DNA of 64,000 bases. Origin: Prauserella_A oleivorans. Its GTDB lineage: Bacteria > Actinomycetota > Actinomycetes > Mycobacteriales > Pseudonocardiaceae. A program made the position numbers and the translations under genes. Shown piece after piece: positions 8,558 through 16,910 of the stretch. The notes beneath the pieces were generated by a model. It was not told the origin of the DNA. It did not search any database and worked only from the letters and a program-made list of their open reading frames with translations. The stretch is from contig NZ_JBHUNT010000001.1 of the NCBI RefSeq assembly GCF_042685745.1, forward strand, positions 4,836,001-4,900,000, given 5' to 3'. How positions within the stretch are numbered: the first letter of the stretch is position 1; every line of letters starts with the position of its first letter.

Positions 8558-9612
8558 GTGGTGGTCCCCGTTTCCGGTGCGAACCCGCAGGCCGCCCCGA
8601 GCTTGAGCTGACTGCGGTACTGCACCTCGGTCGCGTTCCACACCAGCCGGATGCTGCTCGCACCCGCGCGGACGCGGTGAGCGCTGTGGTGGGCGTAGCA
8701 GAACTGGATCAGTCCGTAGCAGGCCCGGTAGTACGCGAGCCGCTCCGGCGAGATGTCGATGCCCGTCCGCGCCCGGTAGTACTCCAGCGCCTCCGGCCAG
8801 CCCCACAGCCTGCGTCCGTCCCGGACGATTTCCGGCACCATTTCCTGCACCTGCGCGAAGTCGTACGCCGGATCGCCGAGCCGCCACAGCTCCCAGTCGC
8901 TCATCGCGACGATCCGCCCGTCGTCCGACCAGACCTCCTCGCCGTGCCCGTTCGTGCCCTTGCACAATGCGATGCAGGGGGAATCGGTGGGTGCGCTGTC
9001 GCGTAGCTGGGAGAGCGCCTCGGTCACGGCGGGGGACGGCTCTAACCGGAAAGTGGCGAGCCAGGTCTCGATGTCGTCCAGCAGTGCCGTCGCACAATGC
9101 TTCACAGACTCGGGCACCGTGCCGATCTCATCGAAACCAAGCGCGCGCCAGTCCGTGGTGTGGACGAGCGCGAGCTTGTCCAGATGTTCCTTGGAAGCAG
9201 CGATCTTACGGTCGTCGTCTGCCGGGTCGTCGCTGGACAGAAACGGCAGGTACCAGTTCCCGTCGATCTTGGTGCGGACGTAGGCCGGGCGCCCGTCCGG
9301 CTGCCAGCGTGGGTCCTCCTCCATCCACAGCGCTCGGGCCGCCGGCACGGCGCTGCCCGCGAGCCTCCGGTAGACCTCGTACTCCTCGCGAAGCGGCATG
9401 GGAATCACGGTACCGTCGGGCAGATCACGTCTGACCACAAACGACATGTCCGATGCGGTGCCGTCCCGGACGACGCGCGCGTCGACGATCCATGTCTCGC
9501 GCGACACTCCACGGGAAACGCGGCCGACCCGCTCGATCGACACCTCGTCGACGTCGTCCCGGAGGCGATGGCGAAACCACGTGCCGACGTCGGTCACGTT
9601 CTCCAGCCGCAT
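8554..9612 (-). CDS. APH-fold phosphotransferase-like protein with altered catalytic loop
   Basis: A 352-residue APH/choline-kinase-fold protein. The metal-binding segment VAMSDWELWRLGDPAYDF is normal (D239), but 20 residues upstream, where active members read HGD....N, the sequence is GTNGHGEEVW. The catalytic Asp position is Asn and the conserved Asn position is Glu. It may be an inactive scaffold, or belong to a subfamily with other chemistry. ATG 9612 overlaps the upstream Gfo/Idh gene stop (TGATG), and its own stop overlaps the helical partner gene, so the three are one operon. The intact kinase at 5564 may be the working enzyme. Confidence 0.8.
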   Translation of the reverse strand: MRLENVTDVGTWFRHRLRDDVDEVSIERVGRVSRGVSRETWIVDARVVRDGTASDMSFVVRRDLPDGTVIPMPLREEYEVYRRLAGSAVPAARALWMEEDPRWQPDGRPAYVRTKIDGNWYLPFLSSDDPADDDRKIAASKEHLDKLALVHTTDWRALGFDEIGTVPESVKHCATALLDDIETWLATFRLEPSPAVTEALSQLRDSAPTDSPCIALCKGTNGHGEEVWSDDGRIVAMSDWELWRLGDPAYDFAQVQEMVPEIVRDGRRLWGWPEALEYYRARTGIDISPERLAYYRACYGLIQFCYAHHSAHRVRAGASSIRLVWNATEVQYRSQLKLGAACGFAPETGTTT

Positions 9613-10757
9613 CACAACTGCCGCCGCTGTCCACTCGATGCCGCCTCGAGCACGGCGTCGAGCAACCTGTGCCTGCGGACACCGTGATCGAAGCCGGGCA
9701 ACGTGGTGCTGCCCTTGTGGAGATCCTCGAGCAGGACCGTGTAGGCGTTGGCGAGATTGGTCGCGGGATCAGCCGGACGCTCCCGGTACGCCGGCACGAG
9801 GTGGTACTCGTCCGGGACGGAAAGCTCGACGAGTTCGCGGTCGTCACCCCGCGCGCCGCGCAGGACGACGGGTGCCAGTTGCAGGTGGCCGTGCTCCCCC
9901 GTGATGACCAGGTCGCCCTCGGTGCCGTTGATCTCCCAATGGAAATTGGTGCCGCGCGACCGGCCACCCCGGAAGTGCACGGACGCGACGGCACCTCCTT
10001 CGAGCACGCCGTGCACGGCGACCTGGTCGTCGGCGGTCTTCTCGACGATCTCGCCGGAGACCCGGTCACGCACACGAGGGCGCCGGTTCGCCAGGACCGC
10101 GCCGATTTCGGTGAACTCGCCGAGACAGAGGGTCAGGGCATCGGTCACATGTCCGAACGGGATCGCCAGCATCGTCGAGCCGCCGTCCCGATCGAGCACG
10201 TACGCTGTCCGGGAGTCGGCCTTTTCGCCCCACGACATCCCGGACGCCACCACGGTGGTGGACAGCACCTCACCGACCCAACCGGAGGCGAGGATATCTT
10301 TGAGGTATCGGATCAGGGGCGCCGACCGAGCTTGCAGACCGACGAAGGCCCGCACACCCTTGTCGCGTGCCGCGGTGGCGAGCGACTCCGCCTCGGCGGC
10401 GGATGTCGCGAGCGGCCACTCGCAGTAGACGTCCTTGCCCGCGTCGACCGCCGCGATCACGGCGTCGTAGTGTTTGGCCGCCTGTACGGCCACGACGACG
10501 AGATCGACATCGGGGCAGCGGGCGAGGTCCACCGCCGACCCGAAGGTCGACGGTACGCCGTAGCGCTCCCCCGCCGCCTTCGCCGACGCCGCCGAACTTC
10601 CCGCCAGCGCGGTCACTTCGTACCCCTCCACAGCGGCCAGCGCCGGCACGTGGGCCTGCGCTGCCCAGCCGCCGGACGCGCTCAATCCCACGAGGCCGAC
10701 CCGCACGGGCCGCCGTTCCCGGTCGTTCGAATTCTCCGCCATCGCCCCATCCGGCAT
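9612..10757 (-). CDS. Gfo/Idh/MocA-family oxidoreductase, Gal80-like
   Basis: A 381-residue two-domain protein: Rossmann NAD(P) fold at the N-terminus (VRVGLVGLSASGGWAAQAH) and the alpha/beta substrate domain (GSTMLAIPFGHVTDAL). The family's usual EKP motif with the proton-relay lysine reads EWP (113-115), and the GLSASGGWAAQAH segment resembles Gal80-type members, some of which bind NAD(P) as sensors rather than enzymes. ATG 10757 is taken; ATG 10742 is also possible. First gene of a three-gene leftward operon divergent from the MarR gene, with an operator between (10839-10856). Confidence 0.85.
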   Translation of the reverse strand: MPDGAMAENSNDRERRPVRVGLVGLSASGGWAAQAHVPALAAVEGYEVTALAGSSAASAKAAGERYGVPSTFGSAVDLARCPDVDLVVVAVQAAKHYDAVIAAVDAGKDVYCEWPLATSAAEAESLATAARDKGVRAFVGLQARSAPLIRYLKDILASGWVGEVLSTTVVASGMSWGEKADSRTAYVLDRDGGSTMLAIPFGHVTDALTLCLGEFTEIGAVLANRRPRVRDRVSGEIVEKTADDQVAVHGVLEGGAVASVHFRGGRSRGTNFHWEINGTEGDLVITGEHGHLQLAPVVLRGARGDDRELVELSVPDEYHLVPAYRERPADPATNLANAYTVLLEDLHKGSTTLPGFDHGVRRHRLLDAVLEAASSGQRRQL

Positions 10758-10838
10758 CGGTTGTCAGCAAAGGGACACTGTCCCGGCCACGGCACAAAAC
10801 TCGAGTGCCGTCGTTCCGCTCGCCCAAAGCGGCACAAT

Positions 10839-10856
10839 TAGTCTACGATTAGAGTA
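10839..10856. promoter_or_regulatory. Island operator between Gfo/Idh and MarR genes
   Basis: AGTCT (10840-10844), six bases, AGAGT (10851-10855). It lies in the 143-bp divergent promoter between starts at 10757 and 10901 and is likely the MarR autoregulation site. Confidence 0.7.
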
Positions 10857-10900
10857 GATGTTCTCGCAATCAGGCATCCGGCAGGGAAGGGCGGCACGTC

Positions 10901-11452
10901 GTGGCGGCACGAAAGAACACAGGGTCTGCCGGCGCAACCGACGAGACAGAGACGATCACGGACCCGGTCGAGTGGGCGAACCACTACTGGTCCAAGTTCG
11001 ATCTCGGCACGCATCAGGAGGCGTTTCTCGCCATGAGCTCGACGCTGCGCCTCCATCGGCTGATGACCGACACCGTGGAAACGGCGCTGCGTGCCTACAG
11101 TCTCAACCTGACAGACTACCTGGTGCTCATGACGCTCGAACTGAGCGACAACGGTACCCGGCTGCTCAGCCGCTTGGCCTGGAACCTGCTCGTGCACGCC
11201 ACCACCATCACGCTCGCCACGGACCGACTGGAGGGCAGGGGACTGCTGTACCGGCACCCGCACCCGACCGACCGGCGCGCAACATGCGTGACGATCACCG
11301 ACGAAGGGCGGGAGCTCACGCGAAAGGCCACCGACGCACTCCGCGAGGTGAAGTTCGGTCTGACCGGCAGCACCCTTGCCCAGCAGCAGAGGCTGCTCGC
11401 CGTGCTCGGCGCATTGCGTTCGGCCGCAGGCGATATCGACCGCGCTCACTGA
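10901..11452 (+). CDS. MarR-family transcriptional regulator
   Basis: A 183-residue intact MarR protein: dimerising N-terminal helices (FLAMSSTLRLHRLMTDTVE), winged helix at ~60-125 (LNLTDYLVLMTLELSDNGTR, ATTITLATDRLEGRGLLYR, wing HPTDRRATCVTITDEGREL) and a helical tail. It is close to the frameshifted copy at 4938-5472. GTG 10901 is preceded by GGGAAGGG. An island operator lies upstream, and this is the best candidate for the protein binding all fifteen sites. MarR proteins usually repress and release on ligand binding; the ligand is likely a pathway acyl-CoA or the substrate. Confidence 0.92.
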   Translation: MAARKNTGSAGATDETETITDPVEWANHYWSKFDLGTHQEAFLAMSSTLRLHRLMTDTVETALRAYSLNLTDYLVLMTLELSDNGTRLLSRLAWNLLVHATTITLATDRLEGRGLLYRHPHPTDRRATCVTITDEGRELTRKATDALREVKFGLTGSTLAQQQRLLAVLGALRSAAGDIDRAH

Positions 11453-11455
11453 CAC

Positions 11456-12604
11456 CTACCCGGCGGGCTGACCGACGCGGCGTCGCAACCGTGCCGCCTT
11501 GCCCGCCATCCCCGCCGCGACAACGGCCACGAGCCTTCCCTCAGCCACACACGTCGCGAGGAAGCGCCGTCCGTCGTCCTCCTCCACAGTGACATCGGCG
11601 TCCGGCACGACCTCGCCGAAAACCTGGAGTTTCAAGCCGAATTGATCACTCCACACGTAGGGCAGGAACTCCTCGCCACACGGCATGCCGAGCATGTCCC
11701 TGGCCACCACTCGTGCCTGCTCCCCTGCGTTCGTCCAATGCTCCACGCGACGATGGCGGCCGTCCGGCCCGAGCCACGCCGCGACGTCACCCACCGCCCA
11801 CACGTCCGCGACGGTGGTACGCCCACGCTCGTCGCACAGCACACCGTCGCCGACCTCGATACCGCTGCCCGCCAGCCAGTCCGACTCAGGAACGGAACCA
11901 ATGCCGACGACCACGACATCGGAGTCGATATCGGCACCATCGGTCAACGTGGCCCGCAGCTTGCGTCCGGACCGCACCAGTTCGGCCACCCCGGTGCCGC
12001 ACCGCAGGTCGACGCCTGCCTTCCTGTGCCAGCGGGCCACCAGCTCCCCGAGCCTCTCCCCCAGCGCGCCCGCCAACGGGGTCGGCTGGGGCTCGACGAG
12101 ATGGACCGTCAGCCCCAGCTCGCGCAGACTCGCCGCCACCTCGCACCCGATGAAGCCTGCCCCGACGACGAGCGCGGCGCCTGCTTCGTCCAGCCCTTGC
12201 CGCAACGCGAGGCAGTCGTCCAGGGAGCGCAGCGTGTGCACGCCGGGCAGGGACTCGCCGCCCGGGAGAGCGCGAGCGCGCAGTCCGGTCGCGACGACCA
12301 GGCGGTCGTAGCGGAGTGTGTCGCCGTCGGCCAGCAGGATGTGCTTTCGCCGCGGCTCCACCGCGGTCACCGCCGAACCCAGGCGGAGGGTGATGTCGTG
12401 ATCGGCGAAGAACGCGTCGTCCCGCAACCGGATGTCGGCAAGCGAGCGGGTGCCCCTCAGGACCTCCTTCGACAGCGGTGGTCGATCGTAGGGTGGCGTG
12501 GATTCCGCCCCGACGAGCACCAGGCCGCCGTCGTATCCGGCTCTGCGCAGCTCTTCGGCGACGCGGACACCGGCGAGGCCGGCACCGACGACGACGACCG
12601 TCAC
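11456..12604 (-). CDS. FAD-dependent ferredoxin reductase
   Basis: A 382-residue pyridine-nucleotide-disulfide-type oxidoreductase of the ferredoxin/rubredoxin/putidaredoxin reductase group. FAD motif VVVVGAGLAGVRVAEELR at the N-terminus, PPYDRPPLSK near 40, NAD motif ALVVGAGFIGCEVAASL near 145, and TTVADVWAVGDVA for FAD ribityl binding. GTG 12604 overlaps the MaoC stop (GTGA). Last gene of the P450 operon, so it likely passes electrons from NAD(P)H to the ferredoxin at 16713 and on to the P450s and perhaps the Rieske oxygenase. Confidence 0.9.
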   Translation of the reverse strand: MTVVVVGAGLAGVRVAEELRRAGYDGGLVLVGAESTPPYDRPPLSKEVLRGTRSLADIRLRDDAFFADHDITLRLGSAVTAVEPRRKHILLADGDTLRYDRLVVATGLRARALPGGESLPGVHTLRSLDDCLALRQGLDEAGAALVVGAGFIGCEVAASLRELGLTVHLVEPQPTPLAGALGERLGELVARWHRKAGVDLRCGTGVAELVRSGRKLRATLTDGADIDSDVVVVGIGSVPESDWLAGSGIEVGDGVLCDERGRTTVADVWAVGDVAAWLGPDGRHRRVEHWTNAGEQARVVARDMLGMPCGEEFLPYVWSDQFGLKLQVFGEVVPDADVTVEEDDGRRFLATCVAEGRLVAVVAAGMAGKAARLRRRVGQPAG

Positions 12605-13455
12605 CGTGCGGCGCCCGCGTTGAGCGTGCAGCGTCCGTTGGTCAGCACGACCGTGCCGTCGTCCTTGCGGGTCCGGAACACCGCCTCACCGTCACCGGTC
12701 CCCCAGATGTCCACGTGGAGGGTGTCGCCGGGCAGGACCGGAGCGGCGAACCGCGCGTCCATGCTCCGCAGGCCCTGAGCGTCCCCGCCGGCCAGGGCAT
12801 GCAACAGGGCGCGGCCGGTGAAGCCGTACGTGCACAGCCCGTGCAGGATCGGCCGCTCGAAACCGGCGCGGCGCGCGAAGGCCGGATCGGAGTGCAACGG
12901 GTTGCGGTCACCCGAGAGCCGGTAGAGCAACGCCTGGTCCGCACGCGTCGAGTAGGTGACGGTGTGGTCGGGCGACCGCTCCGGCGCCTCCCAGGTAGAG
13001 CTGGGGCCACGGTCGCCTCCCCAGCCGCCGGCCCCGCCGATGAAGAGCGCGGAACGGGTGCGGAACATCGCCTCGCCGGTGTCCTCGTCGACGGACTCCG
13101 ACTCGGTCACGACCAAGGCGGCCTTGCCCTTGTCGAACATGTCGGCGATGCGCGTGGTGGTGAGGACGGCACCCTTCGGGGGCAGCGGCCGCAGCACCTC
13201 CACGCCCTGCTCGGCGTGTACCAGCTTGGCCCAGTCGAACGTGCCGAACCTCTTGAAGATCCCCGGGTCCATGCTCAGCACCACCGGGTATGTCGGCAGC
13301 ACCTGCTGCTCGGTGCCCTTGGTGTTCTCGGTGGTGTAGGCCAGCTCGTCGACACCCGCACCGACTCCCAGCGCATACAGGATGCAGTCCTTGCTCTCCC
13401 AGGTGGTGCGCCGTGGGCCCGACTCGGCGCCGATCGCGTCCGGATCCAATGCCAT
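12601..13455 (-). CDS. MaoC-family double hot-dog enoyl-CoA hydratase
   Basis: A 284-residue double hot-dog protein of the (R)-specific hydratase 2 type. The hydratase signature is in the second half: LLYRLSGDRNPLHSDPAFA then FERPILHGLCTYG, with the catalytic Asp and His. It hydrates a trans-2-enoyl-CoA (or dehydrates the 3-hydroxyacyl-CoA) during beta-oxidation. Length and layout match single-chain hydratases of steroid side-chain and branched-lipid breakdown. It overlaps the reductase start by four bases and follows the SnoaL-like gene by 30 bases. Confidence 0.9.
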   Translation of the reverse strand: MALDPDAIGAESGPRRTTWESKDCILYALGVGAGVDELAYTTENTKGTEQQVLPTYPVVLSMDPGIFKRFGTFDWAKLVHAEQGVEVLRPLPPKGAVLTTTRIADMFDKGKAALVVTESESVDEDTGEAMFRTRSALFIGGAGGWGGDRGPSSTWEAPERSPDHTVTYSTRADQALLYRLSGDRNPLHSDPAFARRAGFERPILHGLCTYGFTGRALLHALAGGDAQGLRSMDARFAAPVLPGDTLHVDIWGTGDGEAVFRTRKDDGTVVLTNGRCTLNAGAAR

Positions 13456-13485
13456 CGAAACAGCGTCCCTTCGTGATGTCGTGTC

Positions 13486-14049
13486 TCAGCCGCGGTTCGG
13501 GGGACCGAGGTGGTCGCACTCACCCGGTTCGAGTCGCCGCAGGATTCGCGGGCTCTCCCCCACGTACATGCGTTCACCCTCGATGAGCCCGCCCACATCG
13601 ATCGGCCACACGATGAGTGCCCGGTACTCGACGAGATACCAGGCCGCGGGTTCGACCTCGTCCTCGGCGGCGAAACCGCGACTCGTCAGCAGCTCGCCCG
13701 TATAGGCGTGCCGAAAGATCCCTTCGGTGGCAACGGTGTCATGCTCGACCAGCACGTTCGAGATCTCGAACTCCAGCCGGTTCTTGCCGATCGCGATCGA
13801 CGCTTCGTAGAACGCCTTCACCTCGTCGTACCCCTTGGGGCCGACCGAGTCGGAGGCACCCCAGACCTCGTAAACGGGTTGCGGGACCAGTGTCTCCATC
13901 AGTGCGGGGACGTCACCCCGGACCTCCTCCCGCACATGCCGGGCGACGATCTCCAGATTCGCGCGCTTGCGCGGGTCCGGCTCGGTGCCGGCCCGGTCCG
14001 CCAGCAGTTGCCAGCTGCGTTCCGCGGCGGGGCGGAGTTCGGTGATCAT
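13486..14049 (-). CDS. SnoaL-like (NTF2-fold) protein
   Basis: A 187-residue predicted NTF2-fold protein: helices, then VPALMETLVPQPVYEVWG and the sheet-forming EFEISNVLVEHDTVATEGIFRHAY split over residues ~95-120. The fold covers small isomerases, dehydratases and ligand-binding proteins; no catalytic pair is certain. ATG 14049 follows AGGTGA. It sits between the AttH-like and MaoC genes in the five-gene P450 operon and may catalyse a dehydration or isomerisation of a ring intermediate. Confidence 0.7.
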   Translation of the reverse strand: MITELRPAAERSWQLLADRAGTEPDPRKRANLEIVARHVREEVRGDVPALMETLVPQPVYEVWGASDSVGPKGYDEVKAFYEASIAIGKNRLEFEISNVLVEHDTVATEGIFRHAYTGELLTSRGFAAEDEVEPAAWYLVEYRALIVWPIDVGGLIEGERMYVGESPRILRRLEPGECDHLGPPNRG

Positions 14050-14057
14050 CGTTCACC

Positions 14058-15230
14058 TCACGCGAAACCGTAGGGCCGGAACGGCCCGTCGAGGAACAAC
14101 TCGGTGTGCCCGGCTCCGGTCCACCGCCGGCCATCCGGGGCGATCGTCTCGACCCGGGACACGTACTCCTTGCCGATCAACCCCGGTACGGGCGTCCCGT
14201 TGTACATCCGGAAATCCAGTGGCTGCCGGGAGAAGTCGAACTCGTCCCACTCGACCGCGGGCTGCTCGGGTCCGTGGTAGGTCCGGAACGATCCCCCGTC
14301 GCGCCAGCTGCCAGCCTGGTAACCGAGCGTCGCGGTCACCCACGCGGGCGCCGCCGGGCGTACGTGCTGCACCCACTCGCCACCGTCGGCGTCGGTCAGT
14401 GTGATGGTGGCCGCGGCCAGAATCCTCGTGTCGCCGACGAATTCCAGCCGGTGTCGTCCGGCGACCAGCTCGACGCCCTTGCCGTCCCAGCCGAAGTCGA
14501 ACCGCCCCTCGAACGGGGTGCCGAACGTATCGTTCATCGGCACTTGCGCGCCATCCGGCGACTCGTGGATGGCGTAGAAGCCGGACAGTTCACAGGCGCC
14601 GAACAACGTCCAGAACCGCAGTGCCCTCGGCACGCCCTCGGGTTCGGCGGGCGGCAACCATCTCGGGTCCGGCGCCAGTGGGGGCCGCTGGTGGTATAGG
14701 CCCCACGAGTGGTCGCGATCGGCGTACCAGGACCCTGGTTCCACCTCGATGCGTTCGCCGTCGACCTTCAGCCAGCCTCGCGCGGTACCGCTCTGGGCGT
14801 AGCGGGTCTGGTCGGTGATGGGGCGCCCGCCGCGGGTGGCGAAGTGGTGCGCCTCCTCGAAGGCGGGCGCGGACCCCAGCCAATGCAGGTCGAAGCTGAA
14901 CCCGGACGGGTTGTCGTCCAGCGTCAACCGGATGTCCCGGTACGGCTCCACGATCTCGATCCGGTACGGGCCGATCTCGGTGGCGCAGTGGTCACGCCAG
15001 GTCCGGCTGAACCGGACGGTTCGCTGCACCCCGGCGCGGTTGATACCGGCGTACCCGCCGACGAGGTTGGTGTTGGGATTGATCCGCATTCCCTGGAAGC
15101 AGAAGATCTGCCGGTCGGGATTGAACACACCGAAGAAGTAGCCGTCGTCGAAGCCGTGGTCGCTGTCCGCTACGCGACTCAGCGGGTAGGGCGTCTGGTG
15201 GACCGGAAGCTCGTCATACGGGCTCAGCAT
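14058..15230 (-). CDS. AttH/CrtC-like lipocalin-type protein
   Basis: A 390-residue paralogue of 6975-8051, sharing EIVEPYRDIRLTLD and GSWYADRDHSWGLYHQ. No signal peptide is visible. AttH/CrtC-like proteins include terpenoid hydratases, but the reaction here is unknown. It lies directly after the P450 gene (41 bases) and eight bases before the SnoaL-like gene. ATG 15230 follows AGGTGAGCG. The presence of one copy in each of two operons suggests a core role in handling the hydrophobic substrate. Confidence 0.75.
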   Translation of the reverse strand: MLSPYDELPVHQTPYPLSRVADSDHGFDDGYFFGVFNPDRQIFCFQGMRINPNTNLVGGYAGINRAGVQRTVRFSRTWRDHCATEIGPYRIEIVEPYRDIRLTLDDNPSGFSFDLHWLGSAPAFEEAHHFATRGGRPITDQTRYAQSGTARGWLKVDGERIEVEPGSWYADRDHSWGLYHQRPPLAPDPRWLPPAEPEGVPRALRFWTLFGACELSGFYAIHESPDGAQVPMNDTFGTPFEGRFDFGWDGKGVELVAGRHRLEFVGDTRILAAATITLTDADGGEWVQHVRPAAPAWVTATLGYQAGSWRDGGSFRTYHGPEQPAVEWDEFDFSRQPLDFRMYNGTPVPGLIGKEYVSRVETIAPDGRRWTGAGHTELFLDGPFRPYGFA

Positions 15231-15271
15231 CGCTCACCTCGGCAGTGCGGCGTGGACATGGACGGGACTGC

Positions 15272-16552
15272 TCACGCCGTGAACCGCAACGGCAGCCGCG
15301 CGATGCCGTGCTGTGCGAAGCTCGGCAGGTACTCGACGTCCTCGGGGTCGGCCTCGAGGGCGATCTCCTTCGTCCGCCTCAGCCAGGCGGTGATGCCGAC
15401 CCGTGTCTCCAGGCGCGCGATGGGCGCGCCGAGACAGAAATGCTCGCCCTTGCCGAACGCGAGGTGATTGCCTTCGCTCGCCCGGTCGAACGACAGCCGA
15501 TCCGGCTCGTGGAAGTTGCGCTCGTCGCGGTTGGCCGACCCGTAGACCAGGTAGATGTTCGACCCCTTCGGGATCGTCACACCACCGATCTCGACGTCCT
15601 CGTTCGCGGTCCGGAAGATGCCCTGGACCGGGGACTCCAGCCGGAGCACTTCCTCCACGACCTTCGGCACGAGCGCGTGGTCGGCGCGGACGGCCGTCAT
15701 GAGCTCGGGGTCGGTGACCAGCTTGTACATCACTGACGTCAGCAGGTTGGTGGTGGTCTCGTTGCCTGCGACGAGGAACTGGACGAGCATCTGCAGCATC
15801 TCGTTCTGCGTCAGCGGGGTCTCGCCGTCGATGCGTGCGCCGACGATGGCCGACAGGAGATCGTCGGTCGGTTCCTCGCGGCGCCGCGCGATCTGCTCGG
15901 TGAAGTAGTCGTAGAACTCGTCGACCGCGGCGAACAACTCGGCGATGGTGTCGTCGCTCAGGTTCATACTTCCGGTGCCGGCGACGAACGCGTCCGACCA
16001 GCGCTTGAACGTCGGGTGCATCTCGGCGGGCACTCCAAGGATGTCGGCGATGACCGTCATCGGCATCAGGATGGAGAACTGGCTCACCATCTCGGCCTTG
16101 CCATCGTCGATGAAGGCGTCGATCAACTCGTTCGCCAGCTGCTCGACGGACGGCTCCATCGCGAGGACCCGGCGAGCGGTGAACGCCCGGTTCACGAGCT
16201 TGCGCTGCCGGCTGTGCACCGGCGGATCCGCGTTGAGCAGCACCGCCGACTCACTGATCTCGAGCCTGCGTTGGGCCTGCGCCCGCAACGTCGAACTGGT
16301 GTCGGGGTCAGCGACGAGCCTCCTGGCCAGTGGGGTGACCGAACCCGGTCCACTGGCCATCACGGACGAGAACTTCTCGGGCGCTCTGAGCACCGCCACG
16401 ATGTCGTCGTACCGAGTCAGCGCATAGGCCTGAATCCGCTCGATCCATCGAGGCGCCGCCTCCTCCCGCATCGGCCCGTATGCCAGGTGCGGGCAGCGCG
16501 CCATCTCGGGCTTCGCGTCGAAAAGATCGCGAACGGGATCGGTCACCTTCAC
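15272..16552 (-). CDS. Cytochrome P450
   Basis: A soluble class I bacterial P450 of 426 residues. Seen: I-helix LVAGNETTTNL, ExxR in EEVLRLESP, and the heme loop FGKGEHFCLGAPIAR with the thiolate Cys at 373. It hydroxylates a hydrophobic substrate with electrons from the ferredoxin (16713) and reductase (11456). GTG 16552 follows GGAGGATGACTC. First gene of a five-gene operon (P450, AttH-like, SnoaL, MaoC, reductase), divergent from the ferredoxin gene with two operators between. Paralogue of the P450 at 35018. Confidence 0.95.
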   Translation of the reverse strand: MKVTDPVRDLFDAKPEMARCPHLAYGPMREEAAPRWIERIQAYALTRYDDIVAVLRAPEKFSSVMASGPGSVTPLARRLVADPDTSSTLRAQAQRRLEISESAVLLNADPPVHSRQRKLVNRAFTARRVLAMEPSVEQLANELIDAFIDDGKAEMVSQFSILMPMTVIADILGVPAEMHPTFKRWSDAFVAGTGSMNLSDDTIAELFAAVDEFYDYFTEQIARRREEPTDDLLSAIVGARIDGETPLTQNEMLQMLVQFLVAGNETTTNLLTSVMYKLVTDPELMTAVRADHALVPKVVEEVLRLESPVQGIFRTANEDVEIGGVTIPKGSNIYLVYGSANRDERNFHEPDRLSFDRASEGNHLAFGKGEHFCLGAPIARLETRVGITAWLRRTKEIALEADPEDVEYLPSFAQHGIARLPLRFTA

Positions 16553-16605
16553 GAGTCATCCTCCTGGAGAACTGCGGCACGGCGGCTTCGCCGCACGCGC
16601 CCAGA

Positions 16606-16625
16606 TTAGTCTAGCGATGGACTGT
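16606..16625. promoter_or_regulatory. Island operator upstream of P450 operon
   Basis: AGTCT (16608-16612), six bases, GGACT (16619-16623), about 55 bases before the P450 start. First of two sites in this divergent promoter. Confidence 0.6.
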
Positions 16626-16662
16626 TTACAAGGCGATTGAATCGCGAGGCCGCGACGCGCGA

Positions 16663-16681
16663 TACTCTGGCTGTAGAGTTT
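16663..16681. promoter_or_regulatory. Island operator upstream of ferredoxin operon
   Basis: ACTCT (16664-16668), six bases, AGAGT (16675-16679): perfect half-sites, 33 bases before the ferredoxin ATG. Second site in the divergent promoter. Confidence 0.7.
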
Positions 16682-16712
16682 TCGTTTCAACCACAGCGGA
16701 TCGGAGTCGCTC

Positions 16713-16910
16713 ATGCGCGTGGTCACTGACCTCGACAAGTGCTGCGGAAACGGCCAGTGCGTCATGGACGCACCCGACGTGTTCGACCAGAACGACGATG
16801 ACGGCACCGTCATCGTGCTTCAGGAGTTCCCCGGCGCGGAACAGGCGGATGCGGTCCGAAACGCCGTCCGCAACTGCCCCACCGAGGCGATCACGGTGCT
16901 GGACTCATGA
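16713..16910 (+). CDS. [3Fe-4S] ferredoxin
   Basis: A 65-residue ferredoxin of the type that serves bacterial P450s. Cluster ligands: C10 and C16 in DKCCGNGQCV, and the distal Cys in RNCPTEAITV. The position that holds a fourth Cys in 4Fe-4S proteins is N13, so a 3Fe-4S cluster is expected. ATG 16713 follows GGAG. The stop overlaps the SDR start (ATGA). Electron carrier between the reductase at 11456 and the P450s. Confidence 0.93.
   Translation: MRVVTDLDKCCGNGQCVMDAPDVFDQNDDDGTVIVLQEFPGAEQADAVRNAVRNCPTEAITVLDS

Noticed and set aside
5564..9612. Aminoglycoside resistance genes
   Set aside because: The APH fold is shared by many metabolic kinases; context is lipid/ring catabolism with island operators.
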